From positions 992,001 to 1,056,000 of the forward strand of contig NZ_FOWC01000002.1 of assembly GCF_900115345.1 (NCBI RefSeq): a stretch of 64,000 bases of DNA, read 5' to 3'. The notes beneath the pieces are model-generated. The model was not told the DNA's origin and made no database searches. It saw only the letters and a program-made list of their open reading frames with translations. This stretch comes from Amycolatopsis rubida (lineage in GTDB: Bacteria > Actinomycetota > Actinomycetes > Mycobacteriales > Pseudonocardiaceae). Of this stretch, positions 35,768 to 44,900 are shown piece by piece. The position numbers were made by a program, and so were the translations under genes. Positions within the stretch are counted from its first letter, which is position 1. Each line of letters opens with the position of its first letter.

Positions 35768-37042
35768 TCAGCAGATACTGTCTGTGCGCACCGGGTTGCC
35801 CAAACCGAACAACGGCCGCAGTTTCAGCCCGATCCACGTGCCGAAAAGCGCGAACGCGCCCCACAGCCAGCCGTGCAGGCTGCCGACGGAAATTCCGCCG
35901 AGGTACGCGCCGATGTTGCAGCCGTTCGCCAGCCGCGCGCCGATGCCCATCAGGATTCCGCCGAGAATCGCGGCGACGGCGGTACGCCACGGGATCGAGC
36001 TGTGGATCTTCCACGCGCCCGCGGCCGCCGCGGCGACGAACGCGCCGATCATGATGCCGATGTCGGTGAGGCTCGTCTTGTCCTGCCAGATCGGCTTGGA
36101 CAGCGACGTCGCGTTCGCCTTCAGCTGCCAGAACTCCCACTGCTCCGGGTGCAGCCCGAACACCTGGAGAATTTTCGCGCCCCACAGGCTGAACGCGCTC
36201 GTGACGCCCCAGATGCCGCCGGAAACCAGGTACACCGCGCCGGCCAGCACGCCGAGCACGACGGCTCCGACGAGGATCGGCCAGGAGCCGCGGAAGATCC
36301 GGGCGAACCCGCGCGCGGTCGGCACCGTGTCGACCGGCGGCGGCACGCGCCGCTTCTGCACCACCCGGGTCGCGAGGACGATCGCGGCGAGCACCGCGAT
36401 CGTGATCGCCCACGAACCGAACCAGCCGACGTGGTCGGCCAGCAGGAATCCGGAAACCTGCGGCCAGCCGGTGAAAAGCGGGTAGCCCCAGGTGTAGAGG
36501 ACCGAACCGGTGATGAACCCGCCGAGGGTCAGCACGATTGTCGACTGCCCGGCCCCGACCGCGAACAACGTCCCGGACGCGCACGCGCCGCCGAGCTGCA
36601 TGCCGATCGCGAACAGCGTGGCTCCGACGAACAACGCGAGCCCGATCGGCCCGACGTTCGCCACCGGCACCGGTTTGCTGCCGAAGAGTCCCGCACCGGT
36701 GCCGCAGATGAGAGCGATGAGCGTCGCGGCGGTGCCGAGCAGGAGGGTGTGCGCGCGAAGTCCCTGGCCGTTGCCGACGGCGATCAGCTGCCGCCAGGCG
36801 GACGTGAACCCGAAGCGGGAGTGGAAAAGCGCGAGGCCGAGCGCCAGCCCCAGCACGAGCAGGACCCCGAACTTCGCGCCGTGCGCGGCCCAGACGTAGG
36901 CGGTCAGGCCGACCGCGAGCACTGCGGCGACGGCCAGCGGGACGACCTTGACCGGCTCCTCCGGTTGAGGCGCCGGAGCCGCGCAGGAGGTGGGGAAATC
37001 GAGCAGTTTTCGCTCGTCGACAGGGGAATCGGTGGTCGCCAC
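35768..37042 (-). CDS. YeeE/YedE (TsuA-like) sulfur transporter
   Basis: A 424-residue integral membrane protein with about ten segments. It is an internal duplication, each half carrying the family Cys motif: GMQLGGACASGTLFAVG in the first half and ARLANGCNIGAYLGG in the second. In TsuA these cysteines relay thiosulfate across the membrane. The GTG at 37042 is five bases from AGGAG. It could supply sulfur to the cysteine/cystathionine genes in this region, but no TusA or rhodanese partner is adjacent. Confidence 0.9.
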   Translation of the reverse strand: MATTDSPVDERKLLDFPTSCAAPAPQPEEPVKVVPLAVAAVLAVGLTAYVWAAHGAKFGVLLVLGLALGLALFHSRFGFTSAWRQLIAVGNGQGLRAHTLLLGTAATLIALICGTGAGLFGSKPVPVANVGPIGLALFVGATLFAIGMQLGGACASGTLFAVGAGQSTIVLTLGGFITGSVLYTWGYPLFTGWPQVSGFLLADHVGWFGSWAITIAVLAAIVLATRVVQKRRVPPPVDTVPTARGFARIFRGSWPILVGAVVLGVLAGAVYLVSGGIWGVTSAFSLWGAKILQVFGLHPEQWEFWQLKANATSLSKPIWQDKTSLTDIGIMIGAFVAAAAAGAWKIHSSIPWRTAVAAILGGILMGIGARLANGCNIGAYLGGISVGSLHGWLWGAFALFGTWIGLKLRPLFGLGNPVRTDSIC

Positions 37043-37197
37043 CACGTCTCCTGGGGGTGTCGGGGATGAACGGGGCCCGCCCGGCGGCGGGCGGCAATCC
37101 ACGTTAGGTCCCCGTGCGCCCCGGACGCAGCCTGTCTCACGGAGTGCGACGAACGGCCGAAACCGGGCGTCCGGACGGCCCCTTTGTACCGCCCCGG

Positions 37198-37815
37198 TCA
37201 GCTCTTGACGCAGATCGCTTCCGCGGGGTCGGAGTACCAGCGGGCGGCGGTCGAGCCGCTGCCCTCGCACGCTGAGCGGTCCTTCGCGCCGGGCACCAGC
37301 TTGACGATTTCCGCGTTCTTCCGCGGGTCCGTGCACGCGACCTTGCGGTAGGTCGTCGTCGCGGTCTGGAGCCCGGCCAGGCAATCCCCTTGCCGCACGT
37401 TGGGAACGAGGCAGAGCACGCGGTGGTTCTTGCCGCCGGTGGTGTAGCGGTAGTAGTCGCCGCGCGGGCAGGTGCCGCTCCGGTTGGCGCGGACGACCGC
37501 GACCTTGACGTTCGCCGCGGGGTCGGCGCAGTCGACGGTTTTCGTCGTCGTGGTCGAGCCGGACTTCTCGATGTGCATGCAGTCGCTGGCGTGGGTGTTG
37601 CTGGTCGAGTTGCCGAACTTGAAGAAGCCGATGACGACCCCCGCCGCCACGACCACCACCGCGACGGCGATCAGCACCACGGTCCGGGTCGGGAACGCGC
37701 GCTTCGGACCCGGCCGCGGCGGCATCCCGCTCGGACCGTAGTGCTGCTGGAACGGCGACGGGCCGTTCTGGCCGTAGCCCGGCTGCGGTCCGTGCCCGTG
37801 CGGGGGAACGCTCAC
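37198..37815 (-). CDS. Single-pass membrane protein with Cys-rich exported domain (LppU-like)
   Basis: A 205-residue protein: a Pro/Gly/His-rich cytoplasmic N-terminus, one transmembrane helix (TVVLIAVAVVVVAAGVVIGF) and an exported domain of ~130 residues with eight Cys (DCMHIEK, VDCADP, GTCPRGDYYRYT, RVLCLVP, GDCLAG, VACTDP, SACEG, AICVKS). Paired disulfides in LppU-like repeats are likely. The GTG at 37815 follows GAGG. The function is unknown. Confidence 0.75.
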   Translation of the reverse strand: MSVPPHGHGPQPGYGQNGPSPFQQHYGPSGMPPRPGPKRAFPTRTVVLIAVAVVVVAAGVVIGFFKFGNSTSNTHASDCMHIEKSGSTTTTKTVDCADPAANVKVAVVRANRSGTCPRGDYYRYTTGGKNHRVLCLVPNVRQGDCLAGLQTATTTYRKVACTDPRKNAEIVKLVPGAKDRSACEGSGSTAARWYSDPAEAICVKS

Positions 37816-37911
37816 GTGATGCCTCGCAAACCCGAAAGAAAGATTCCGACCGGGCACATCCAACACGACGGCCGCGGGGGCTCGCAGAGCTTCGAGGCAG
37901 AAACCAGAAAA

Positions 37912-37936
37912 GGCGCTCCGCGTAACGCGGAGCGCC
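37912..37936 (-). terminator. Terminator of the Bax-inhibitor-like gene
   Basis: An 11-base perfect stem (GGCGCTCCGCG, 37912-37922, with 37926-37936) and 3-base loop, followed on the minus strand by TTTTCTGGT. It lies 26 bases past the stop at 37963. Confidence 0.85.
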
Positions 37937-37962
37937 CCTTCCCGGGAAACCTGCGCGAGAAG

Positions 37963-38823
37963 CTAGTCGCGCAGGTAAGACAGCAGACGCAGGATCTCGA
38001 GGTACAGCCACACCAGCGTGGTCATCAGGCCGAAGGCGGCGTACCAGGCCCACTTCGACGGCATGCCGGCGCGGATCATCTTGTCGGCCTGGTCGAAGTC
38101 GAGCAGGAAGCTGAACGCGGCGATGCCGATGACCACCAGGCTGAAGACGATGGCCAGCGGGCTGCCGTCGCGCAGCGGGTTGAAGCCGAAGAACACCGCG
38201 GTGACCAGGTTGACCAGCATGAGGATGGCCACGCCCGCGACCGCGCCGACGATCCACTTGGTGAGTTTCGGCGTGACCTTCACCGCGCCGGTCTTGTAGA
38301 CGACCAGCATCGCGACGAACACGCCCGCGGTGCCGATGAGCGCCTGCAGGGCGATACCCGGCAGGAACACCTCGAACAGGCCGCTGAGCGCACCGAGGAA
38401 CAGGCCCTCGGCACCGGAGTAGACGAGCGTGAGCGGACCGCTCGGCTTCTGCTTGAAGATGATGACCAGCGACACGACGAGGCCCACCACGAGCCCGCCG
38501 ATCAGCGCGCCGAGGAGCGGACCGCTCGGCGAAAGCCTGCCGAGGGAATCGCGCACGAGCTGGGTCTGCGCCCAGACCGCGGTGAGCACGCCGATGACGA
38601 GCGCGACGCCGAGCGACATGCCGGTCTTGATGACGACGTCGTCGACCGTCATCGGACGGTCGGCGGAGGCGGTGCCCATCTGGCCAGGGCCGTAACCCGG
38701 GACGCCGCCTTGGCCCTGCGGCTGGCCGTAGGGCTGGTCGAAGCCGACGTTCGGCCCGTACTGCCCGGTCGCGGCCGCGCCGCGCGGGAGATTGCGGAAC
38801 GCCGGGTTGCTGCTGGAACGCAC
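37963..38823 (-). CDS. Bax inhibitor-1/YccA-family membrane protein
   Basis: A 286-residue protein. The N-terminal ~70 residues are Gly/Pro/Gln-rich (FDQPYGQPQGQGG) and cytoplasmic, then seven hydrophobic segments of the TMBIM/YccA family (LGVALVIGVLTAVWAQ, LLGALIGGLVVGLVVSLVII, FSLVVIGIAAFSFLLDFDQA, LMTTLVWLYLEILRLLSYL). The conserved Asp pair near the C-terminus (DFDQAD) is present. In other organisms these are pH-sensitive calcium-leak channels or FtsH partners. The bacterial role here is unproven. GTG start at 38823. Confidence 0.9.
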   Translation of the reverse strand: MRSSSNPAFRNLPRGAAATGQYGPNVGFDQPYGQPQGQGGVPGYGPGQMGTASADRPMTVDDVVIKTGMSLGVALVIGVLTAVWAQTQLVRDSLGRLSPSGPLLGALIGGLVVGLVVSLVIIFKQKPSGPLTLVYSGAEGLFLGALSGLFEVFLPGIALQALIGTAGVFVAMLVVYKTGAVKVTPKLTKWIVGAVAGVAILMLVNLVTAVFFGFNPLRDGSPLAIVFSLVVIGIAAFSFLLDFDQADKMIRAGMPSKWAWYAAFGLMTTLVWLYLEILRLLSYLRD

Positions 38824-39143
38824 CTGTCCTCCTGGACTTTATGGCACCTTGCATCGGGTTCAACGACCGCGGCGGCTCGCTGGTTCCCGTTCGGGTAAAG
38901 CCGATTTTACTCATCACCCGCGCGGGTGGGACGACCCCCGTTACGGCCACCGTAGGCGATGAAGGTCACGACCGTTCACCGCAGGTCACCCGATGGTCTC
39001 TAGACAACCCCCATGGTGACCCGCGAACCTTCACATCGCGTGTCCGGGAAGTGACCGAACGCGCGTCGGGGAGTTATTCGATCAGGTGAACTGCGAAGAC
39101 GTCGTTCCGGCGTCGGCGGGCACGTCGAAGGAGCCAACACACC
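38824..39143. promoter_or_regulatory. Divergent promoter region of Bax-inhibitor and surface-protein genes
   Basis: 320 bases with no gene. They hold an AT-rich dyad GTAAA-N6-TTTAC (38895-38910) and a perfect 14-base palindrome CACCCGCGCGGGTG (38915-38928). GGAG precedes the surface-protein ATG at 39144. Either dyad could be an operator. No clear -35/-10 pair was assigned. Confidence 0.4.
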
Positions 39144-40634
39144 ATGGGGTGGATCTCACGCCCGCGCGCTCGCTGGCGCGCGGCTACTGGGCTGGTCGCG
39201 ACCGCGCTGCTCGGCGCACTCTCCGTAACCGCGCTGGGGACTGCTCCGGCCTCGGCCGACGCCATCACCGGCCACGGCCGAAACATCGAGCACAAAGAGG
39301 CAGACGGCGTCACGTACAAGGATTGGCTCGGCTCCTACAAGGTGGGCGGCAAGGACGTGTTCTGCGTCAGCTTCCACCTGAAGGCACCGGACAGCGACGA
39401 GGAGTACCAACCAGGTCAAGATCTGCTGACGAAGTGGGGCAAGCCGCTGGAGCCCGACATCGCAGGCAACATCTCGTACCTGCTGTTGCGTTACGGCACC
39501 ACCTCCAATGACGACGAGGCCGCCGCGCTGGCCCACCTGCTGCACTCGTGGACGGCTCCGACGCAAACGCCCGGCGACACGGACTTCGGCACACCCCCGA
39601 ACAAGGCGGCCTATCCCGAGGACAAGTACTTCAAGCTCCTCACCCCGGAAGCCGCCAAGGATGTGGCCACGATGAAGGCCGAGGCCAAGGCGAACCGCGG
39701 CCCGTGGACCGCGTCAGTCACCGCGCCGAAGGGCGATCAGCACATCGGCCAGCCCGCGACCTGGACGGTCACGGTGAAGAACTCCGAGGGCAAAGGCATT
39801 CCGGACGTTCCGGTGAAGCTGACCGCCACCGACGGGACTATCGGCCAAGCGGACAAGCAGTCGGACACGGAGAAGGCTTCGGACTCTTCCTCCGGGAACT
39901 CCGCGCCGCAGGCCGCACAGAAAGACACGACGCTGAAGACCGAGGCCAACGGCACGGTCACGGTGAAGGTCACGCCGACCGGCTACCAGCCGAAGCTTGT
40001 CGCGTCGTTGTCCGCGCCCGCCGACAAGCCGAAGGTGCAGAACCCGGTCAAGACCACGGACGGAATCCAGAGCGTCGTCGGCACCGGCGGGGAAAAGCAA
40101 CTGACCGCGCAGGGCGTGGTCGCGGTAGCGAAGCCGGGCAAGGTGCAGGTCACCAAGACCGACGCCAAGACCGGCAAGGGCATCGGCGGCGCGACGCTGC
40201 GGGTCACCGGCAAGGACCGCAAGACCGCGGCCACCAGCCAGGACGGCAAGCCGCTCACCGGGCCGGACGGCCAGCCCGCCGTGGTCACCACCAGCGGCGA
40301 CAACGGCACCGCGACCGTCGAGAATCTGCTGGCCCCGCAGGAGGTCTGCGTGGTCGAGGTGAACGCGCCGCCGGGCTACACCAACGCGTTCGACCCGAAC
40401 AACCCGCCCGCCGCGTGCGGATCGCTGGCGCCGGGCGGCACACTTGCGCTGACTGTGGCCAACACGCCGAACGAAGTGCCGCACGCGATCCCCGCCGGCG
40501 ACCTGCCGGTGACAATGGCCAAGGGCACGGTCGAAACGAGCTTCTCCACCGGCGGCATCGCGGGTCTCGCGGCGCTGGTGCTCGTCGGTTCGGCGCTGGT
40601 CGGGTTCGCCGCTCGGCGGTCGGCCCGGCGGTAA
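39144..40634 (+). CDS. Secreted cell-wall surface protein with SpaA-like domain and LPVTM sorting-type motif
   Basis: A 496-residue protein. A signal peptide ends near ASADA (residue ~40). An N-terminal globular domain (~41-185; DVFCVSFHLKAP with Cys74, DIAGNISYLLLRYGT) resembles thioester/Cys-containing adhesin heads, though this is tentative. A beta-sandwich (~190-330; TWTVTVKNSEGKGIPDVPV) and a SpaA/prealbumin-like domain (~338-445; GKVQVTKTDAKTGKGIGGAT, NAPPGYTNAF) follow. The end is a sorting-like signal: LPVTM (454-458), a hydrophobic segment (GLAALVLVGSALVGF) and AARRSARR. The next gene is a sortase, so covalent wall attachment is likely. Confidence 0.8.
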   Translation: MGWISRPRARWRAATGLVATALLGALSVTALGTAPASADAITGHGRNIEHKEADGVTYKDWLGSYKVGGKDVFCVSFHLKAPDSDEEYQPGQDLLTKWGKPLEPDIAGNISYLLLRYGTTSNDDEAAALAHLLHSWTAPTQTPGDTDFGTPPNKAAYPEDKYFKLLTPEAAKDVATMKAEAKANRGPWTASVTAPKGDQHIGQPATWTVTVKNSEGKGIPDVPVKLTATDGTIGQADKQSDTEKASDSSSGNSAPQAAQKDTTLKTEANGTVTVKVTPTGYQPKLVASLSAPADKPKVQNPVKTTDGIQSVVGTGGEKQLTAQGVVAVAKPGKVQVTKTDAKTGKGIGGATLRVTGKDRKTAATSQDGKPLTGPDGQPAVVTTSGDNGTATVENLLAPQEVCVVEVNAPPGYTNAFDPNNPPAACGSLAPGGTLALTVANTPNEVPHAIPAGDLPVTMAKGTVETSFSTGGIAGLAALVLVGSALVGFAARRSARR

Positions 40635-40652
40635 GCGAAAGCAGTAAGGGCA

Positions 40653-41360
40653 ATGAGCGGAAAAGGACGGCTGGTCGGTGGGTTCGTGCTCGGCGCGGCA
40701 AGCGTGCTGGCGGTGGAACTCGCGACGGTCGTGATCAGTTCGCCGCCGACGACGGTGGTGGCCGGGAGCGCGTCCCCGGTCACCGCCGCGGTTCCGGCCG
40801 CACCCCCGCAGCAACTGGCTCCCGCGCCACCGCCGTCGAGCAGTGCGGTGCCGCCTAGCAGTTCGGCGGCCGCACCGCCGGCCGCGCCCGCGGAGCACCG
40901 GCAAGCCCCGGAACCGGGGCCGCAGGCGCCGGGCACGATCCGGCTGCCCGGCGGCGGGACCGCGGCGATGGTGCGCCAGGACCTCGGGCCGGGCAGCACG
41001 CTGCCGGTGCCGTCGGACATCGGCCAGGCGGCGTGGTGGGGCGCGGACCTGGAAGCGGTCAGCGGCGCGAGCGTGTTCGCGGGCCACGTGAACTGGCGCG
41101 GCGCGACCGGGCCGTTCTCCGAACTGTGGAGCGAGCGCATCGGCGGCGTGGTGACGATCGTGGACCGCGCGGGCAAGACGAGCCGGTACCGGATTTCGCA
41201 GCTGGTCACCGTGCACAAGAACGATCTGCCGGGCCGCGCCGACGATCTCTTCGGCCAGGCCGGTCCGCACCGGGTGGTCCTGGTGACCTGCGGCGGGCGC
41301 TGGATCGGCGGGAGCGACGGGTACGAGGAGAACCGCGTCGTGATCGCGGACCCGGAGTGA
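40653..41360 (+). CDS. Class F-type sortase
   Basis: A 235-residue protein: an N-terminal membrane anchor (~8-30), a Pro/Ala/Ser spacer (~32-95), then a compact sortase domain (~100-235). Catalytic residues are visible: His145 in VFAGHVNW, Cys213 in VVLVTCGG and Arg228 in YEENRVVIADP. Actinobacterial class F sortases have this short single-domain form. It starts 18 bases after the surface-protein gene, and the two are probably one operon with that protein as dedicated substrate. Confidence 0.85.
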   Translation: MSGKGRLVGGFVLGAASVLAVELATVVISSPPTTVVAGSASPVTAAVPAAPPQQLAPAPPPSSSAVPPSSSAAAPPAAPAEHRQAPEPGPQAPGTIRLPGGGTAAMVRQDLGPGSTLPVPSDIGQAAWWGADLEAVSGASVFAGHVNWRGATGPFSELWSERIGGVVTIVDRAGKTSRYRISQLVTVHKNDLPGRADDLFGQAGPHRVVLVTCGGRWIGGSDGYEENRVVIADPE

Positions 41361-41474
41361 GGGGTCCCCTCGTGACCCGCTAAAACCGCGCGAGGGGTCC
41401 ATTCGCGCAGTTTTTGGCCGATCCGTCGCTCGCGGAAATCCGCTGCCACCTGCGGAACCTCCTGCGGACACTAA

Positions 41475-41490
41475 GTTACTTGCGAGTAAC
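41475..41490. promoter_or_regulatory. Perfect palindromic operator candidate
   Basis: GTTACT-TGCG-AGTAAC is a 16-base perfect dyad located 88 bases upstream of the acyl-CoA reductase-like gene. Its form suits a TetR-family dimer. No TetR gene is in the window, so the regulator would be encoded elsewhere. Confidence 0.6.
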
Positions 41491-41577
41491 CTCACCCTGC
41501 CGCGTTGTGGTCAGGGCGGCGTCCATGCAGCAGAATGCCCATGGGTCCAGGCGGCGGCACGGCGGAGGGTGATGGAG

Positions 41578-43569
41578 ATGGCGACGTTCTTGGTGACAGG
41601 CGCGACCGGGTTGATCGGGCGCCAGGTCACCCGGCAGCTGCTCACCCGGCCGGAGGTGGAACGGGTCGCGCTGGTGGTGCGCGCGTCGTCGCGGGAGAAG
41701 CTGGCCGCGCTCGTCGACGGATGGCCGCATCCAGACCGCGTGACGCTGGTGACCGGCGACCTCGGCGAACCGCTGATGGGAGTGTCCGAAACGGACCGGG
41801 AGGCGCTGCGCGGCGTCGACCACGTCATCCACCTCGCCGCGCTCTACGACATCACCGCCGACGACGAAACCAGCATCCGGGCCAATGTGGACGGTACGCA
41901 GAACGTCATCGACCTCGCCGCGGACCTGAACGCCGGGTGTCTGCACCACGTCTCGTCGGTCGCCGTCGCGGGCGACCACGAAGGACTGTTCACCGAGGAC
42001 ATGTTCGACGTGGGCCAGCGGCTGATCACGCCGTACCACCGCACCAAGTTCGAGGCCGAGAAGCTCGTCCGGGACCAGCACGAGGTGCCCTGGCGGGTGT
42101 ACCGGCCGGCGGTCGTGGTCGGCGATTCGCAGACCGGCGAGATGGACAAGATCGACGGCCCGTACTACCTCTTCCCCGCGATCAGCAGGCTCGCCGGGTT
42201 GCCCGACATCCCGTCCGCCGGGCCGGATCTGGGCGACACCAACGTGGTTCCGGTCGACTACGTCGCGAAGGCGCTGCTGGAACTGGTCACCACGCCGGGT
42301 CTCGACGGCCGCGCCTTCCACCTCGTCAACCCCGAACCGCAGCCGGTGGTGGCGGTCTACAACGCGTTCGCCCGCGCCGCCGGAGCGCCGACGATCACCG
42401 TGCAGCTCGGCGACAAGGTGTCGAAGGGAATCGTCGGGCTGGTCAAGCTCAGCGAGCACATTCCGGGGTTCACGATCGCCCGCGACGCGGTGCTGGAGCG
42501 GCTCGGCATTCCGCCGGTGCTGCTGGAAACGATGGCTTTCCCGTCGGTGTTCGCGTCGACGGAAACGCGGAAGGCGCTGGCCAGCAGCGGCGTCGAGGTG
42601 CCGCAGCTCGAGGAATACGCCGCGACGCTGTGGCGCTATTGGCGCGAACACCTCGACCCGTTCCGCGCGCGCAAGCACGGTCCGCGCGGCGAACTGGACG
42701 GCCGCCGGGTGATCATCACCGGCGCGTCGTCGGGCATCGGCCGGGCGACCGCGCTGAAGGTCGCCGCGGCGGGCGGGGTGCCGCTGCTGGTCGCGCGCAG
42801 GCAGCACGAACTGGAAGAAGTGCGGGACGAGATCATCACGGCGGGCGGCACCGCGTCGGTGTACCCGGCGGACCTCACCGACGAGGATTCGGTGCGCAAG
42901 GCCGTGGACGCGATGCTGTCCGAACACGGCCGGATCGACATGCTCGTGAACAACGCCGGCCGCTCGATCCGGCGCTCGATCAAGCTGTCCTACGACCGGA
43001 TGCACGACTACGAGCGCGCGATGGCGATCAACTACTTCGGCGCGGTGCGGCTCATCCTGGCGGTCCTCCCGCACATGTCGGAGCGGAAATTCGGGCACAT
43101 CGTGAACGTTTCCTCGATCGGCGTGCAGGGAATCGCGCCGCGGTTTTCCGCCTACGCCGCGTCGAAGGCCGCGCTGGACTACTTCTCCCGGATCGCGGCG
43201 ACCGAAACGCACGGCGACGGGATCACCTTCACCACCATCCACATGCCGCTCGTGCGCACGCCGATGATCCGGCCGACGAAGATCTACGACGCGTTCCCCA
43301 CGAAATCGCCGGAGCAGGCGGCGGACATGGTGCTGAAAGCGCTGATCCAGCGTCCGAAGCACATCGGCACCCCGGCGGGCCAGGCGATCGGGCTGACCTA
43401 CACGCTCGCGCCGGGGCTCACCGACGCGATCGCGTACCAGGGATTCCGGATTTTCCCGGACTCCGCGGCGGCGGGCGGCAGCGGGAAACTGAAGATCGGG
43501 CGGGGCGAGAAACACCTGTCCCGCGCGGCGATGGCGCTGGCCCGGCTGTCGCGCGGGTTCCACTGGTAG
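41578..43569 (+). CDS. Two-domain SDR protein, fatty acyl-CoA reductase-like
   Basis: A 663-residue fusion. The N-terminal half is an extended SDR/NAD-binding-4 reductase (LVTGATGLIGRQ at ~5-16, DVGQRLITPYHRTKFEAEK with Tyr-x-x-x-Lys, WRVYRPAVVVGDS). The C-terminal half is a classical SDR (TGASSGIGRAT at ~381, LVNNAGRSIRRS, YAASKAAL with Tyr526 and Lys530). The size and order match the alcohol-forming acyl-CoA reductases of the Marinobacter and mycobacterial AcrA1 type, which reduce acyl-CoA to fatty alcohols for waxes. The substrate is inferred. The ATG at 41578 has GGAGGG at 8-9 bases, while ATG at 41572 is too close. Confidence 0.8.
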   Translation: MATFLVTGATGLIGRQVTRQLLTRPEVERVALVVRASSREKLAALVDGWPHPDRVTLVTGDLGEPLMGVSETDREALRGVDHVIHLAALYDITADDETSIRANVDGTQNVIDLAADLNAGCLHHVSSVAVAGDHEGLFTEDMFDVGQRLITPYHRTKFEAEKLVRDQHEVPWRVYRPAVVVGDSQTGEMDKIDGPYYLFPAISRLAGLPDIPSAGPDLGDTNVVPVDYVAKALLELVTTPGLDGRAFHLVNPEPQPVVAVYNAFARAAGAPTITVQLGDKVSKGIVGLVKLSEHIPGFTIARDAVLERLGIPPVLLETMAFPSVFASTETRKALASSGVEVPQLEEYAATLWRYWREHLDPFRARKHGPRGELDGRRVIITGASSGIGRATALKVAAAGGVPLLVARRQHELEEVRDEIITAGGTASVYPADLTDEDSVRKAVDAMLSEHGRIDMLVNNAGRSIRRSIKLSYDRMHDYERAMAINYFGAVRLILAVLPHMSERKFGHIVNVSSIGVQGIAPRFSAYAASKAALDYFSRIAATETHGDGITFTTIHMPLVRTPMIRPTKIYDAFPTKSPEQAADMVLKALIQRPKHIGTPAGQAIGLTYTLAPGLTDAIAYQGFRIFPDSAAAGGSGKLKIGRGEKHLSRAAMALARLSRGFHW

Positions 43570-43689
43570 TGACTGCTTCGCGCGGCGGGTGAGGCCGTTC
43601 AGGCGAGATCGCCGCGAAGAATCGACCCGGGGCGGTGATTCACCACTCCTGGCGGCACGCACGCCAGGTGCGCGGGTACGGTCGTGGGC

Positions 43690-44838
43690 ATGGTTCCCGA
43701 GCGAGACAACGGCCTCCTCCCGCTGCGGCGCGAGTACACCGAAGCCTGGCGCGGCTTCGACCGCACCGAGGTGCGGCAGTACCTCGACCACCTCGAAGGC
43801 CAGCTGCACCGGCTGATCACCGACCGCGACGCGGCGGCCGCCCAGGTCGCCACGCTGTCGCGCGAACTCGAGACGACGCGCGGCGAGGTGTCGAAGCTGC
43901 AGTCGCGGGTCGAGGAACTGATGAAGCCGCCGGAGCGGCTCGAGGACCTGGACGAGCGGATGCAGCGCACCGTGACGCTCGCGAACGCGCGGGCCGAGGA
44001 GATCACCAAGCGCGCGCAGGTGGCGGCCGAGAAGCACTGGGCGTCGTCCACCGAGGCGTCCACGAAGCTGCGCGAGCGGTACCACCGCTTGGTCGAGGAG
44101 CTGGACAAGCAGGCCGAAGCGCTGCACTCGGAGCACGAGGCCGCGCTGCAGGAGACCCGCGCCGAAGTGCAGCGGCTGACGGTCGAGGCGGCGCAGCGCC
44201 GGGAACTCCTCGACAACGAAGCCGAGCGCAAGCGCCGCAAGATCGAGCGCGACTTCGACGCGAAGATCACCGCCGAGCGCACCGCGCACGAAAAGATGAT
44301 CGCTGACCAGCGCACAGCCAGCAAGAACCAGGCCGAGCGCCGCATCTCGGAAGCCACCGCGGAGGCGACCCGCCGCGTCGAGGAGGCGACGGCGGAGGCC
44401 AAGCGCCGTCTCGACGAGGCGACCACGCAGGCGGCCCAGCGCACCACCGCGGCGACACGGAAGGTGGAGCGGCTCGCCGAGATCCGCGAACAGGCCCGCA
44501 AGAACCTGGCGATGGCGGACGAGGTCCTCGGCCGCAGCGAAAACTTGCTGACGGCGCTGCCGTCGGAATCGGTGCTGCCCGCCGCGTCGAAGCTGGTCGG
44601 CGGCGACGACCCGGCCCAGCCGGACCCCTCGCCGGGGCCCGTTGAGCCGAAGGCCGCACCGTCGCCGAAGCCGAAGAGCGGGAACGGTTCGGGTGCCAAG
44701 GCCACGACCGGGAACGGCTCGTCCGGGAGCGGTGGGGCGACGGAAAGCTCGGCTGGAAACGGCGCGAAGAACGGGAACGGTTCGACGAGCAACGGCGCGA
44801 AGTCCCAGCCGCAGGCGGCGGGCAAGCCCAGCAGCTGA
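43690..44838 (+). CDS. DivIVA-like coiled-coil protein
   Basis: A 382-residue protein. The N-terminal ~60 residues follow the DivIVA membrane-binding pattern (FDRTEVRQYLDHLEGQLHRL). A long coiled coil (~40-300) follows, rich in Ala/Glu/Arg heptads (ISEATAEATRRVEEATAEAK), with a Gly/Ser/Asn/Pro-rich tail. Relatives organise polar growth or septum proteins in actinobacteria. This one is not Wag31 itself (which lies with ftsZ). The ATG at 43690 is used; a GTG at 43684 is an alternative. Confidence 0.75.
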   Translation: MVPERDNGLLPLRREYTEAWRGFDRTEVRQYLDHLEGQLHRLITDRDAAAAQVATLSRELETTRGEVSKLQSRVEELMKPPERLEDLDERMQRTVTLANARAEEITKRAQVAAEKHWASSTEASTKLRERYHRLVEELDKQAEALHSEHEAALQETRAEVQRLTVEAAQRRELLDNEAERKRRKIERDFDAKITAERTAHEKMIADQRTASKNQAERRISEATAEATRRVEEATAEAKRRLDEATTQAAQRTTAATRKVERLAEIREQARKNLAMADEVLGRSENLLTALPSESVLPAASKLVGGDDPAQPDPSPGPVEPKAAPSPKPKSGNGSGAKATTGNGSSGSGGATESSAGNGAKNGNGSTSNGAKSQPQAAGKPSS

Positions 44839-44900
44839 GCCGCAACCGGCAGTAAGCCCGCCAGCCCGGACGACGGGGTGGCGGGCAGTCAGCTGCGGCT
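44838..44900 (+). terminator. Nested hairpin after the coiled-coil gene
   Basis: Outer stem AGCCGCA (44838-44844) with TGCGGCT (44894-44900); inner 8-base stem GCCCGCCA (44856-44863) with TGGCGGGC (44879-44886). It starts at the stop codon. The rest of the 254-base gap to the amidase gene shows nothing clear. Confidence 0.6.

Noticed and set aside
34053..36485. 810-codon plus-strand frame across the MFS and YeeE genes
   Set aside because: Antisense to two well-supported membrane proteins; composition is His/Arg/Asp/Gln-rich as expected for a shadow frame.
41358..41400. GAGGGGTCCCCTC palindrome after the sortase gene as terminator
   Set aside because: The loop is too small for a stable hairpin and there is no T-tract, though a nearby GAGGGGTCC repeat exists.
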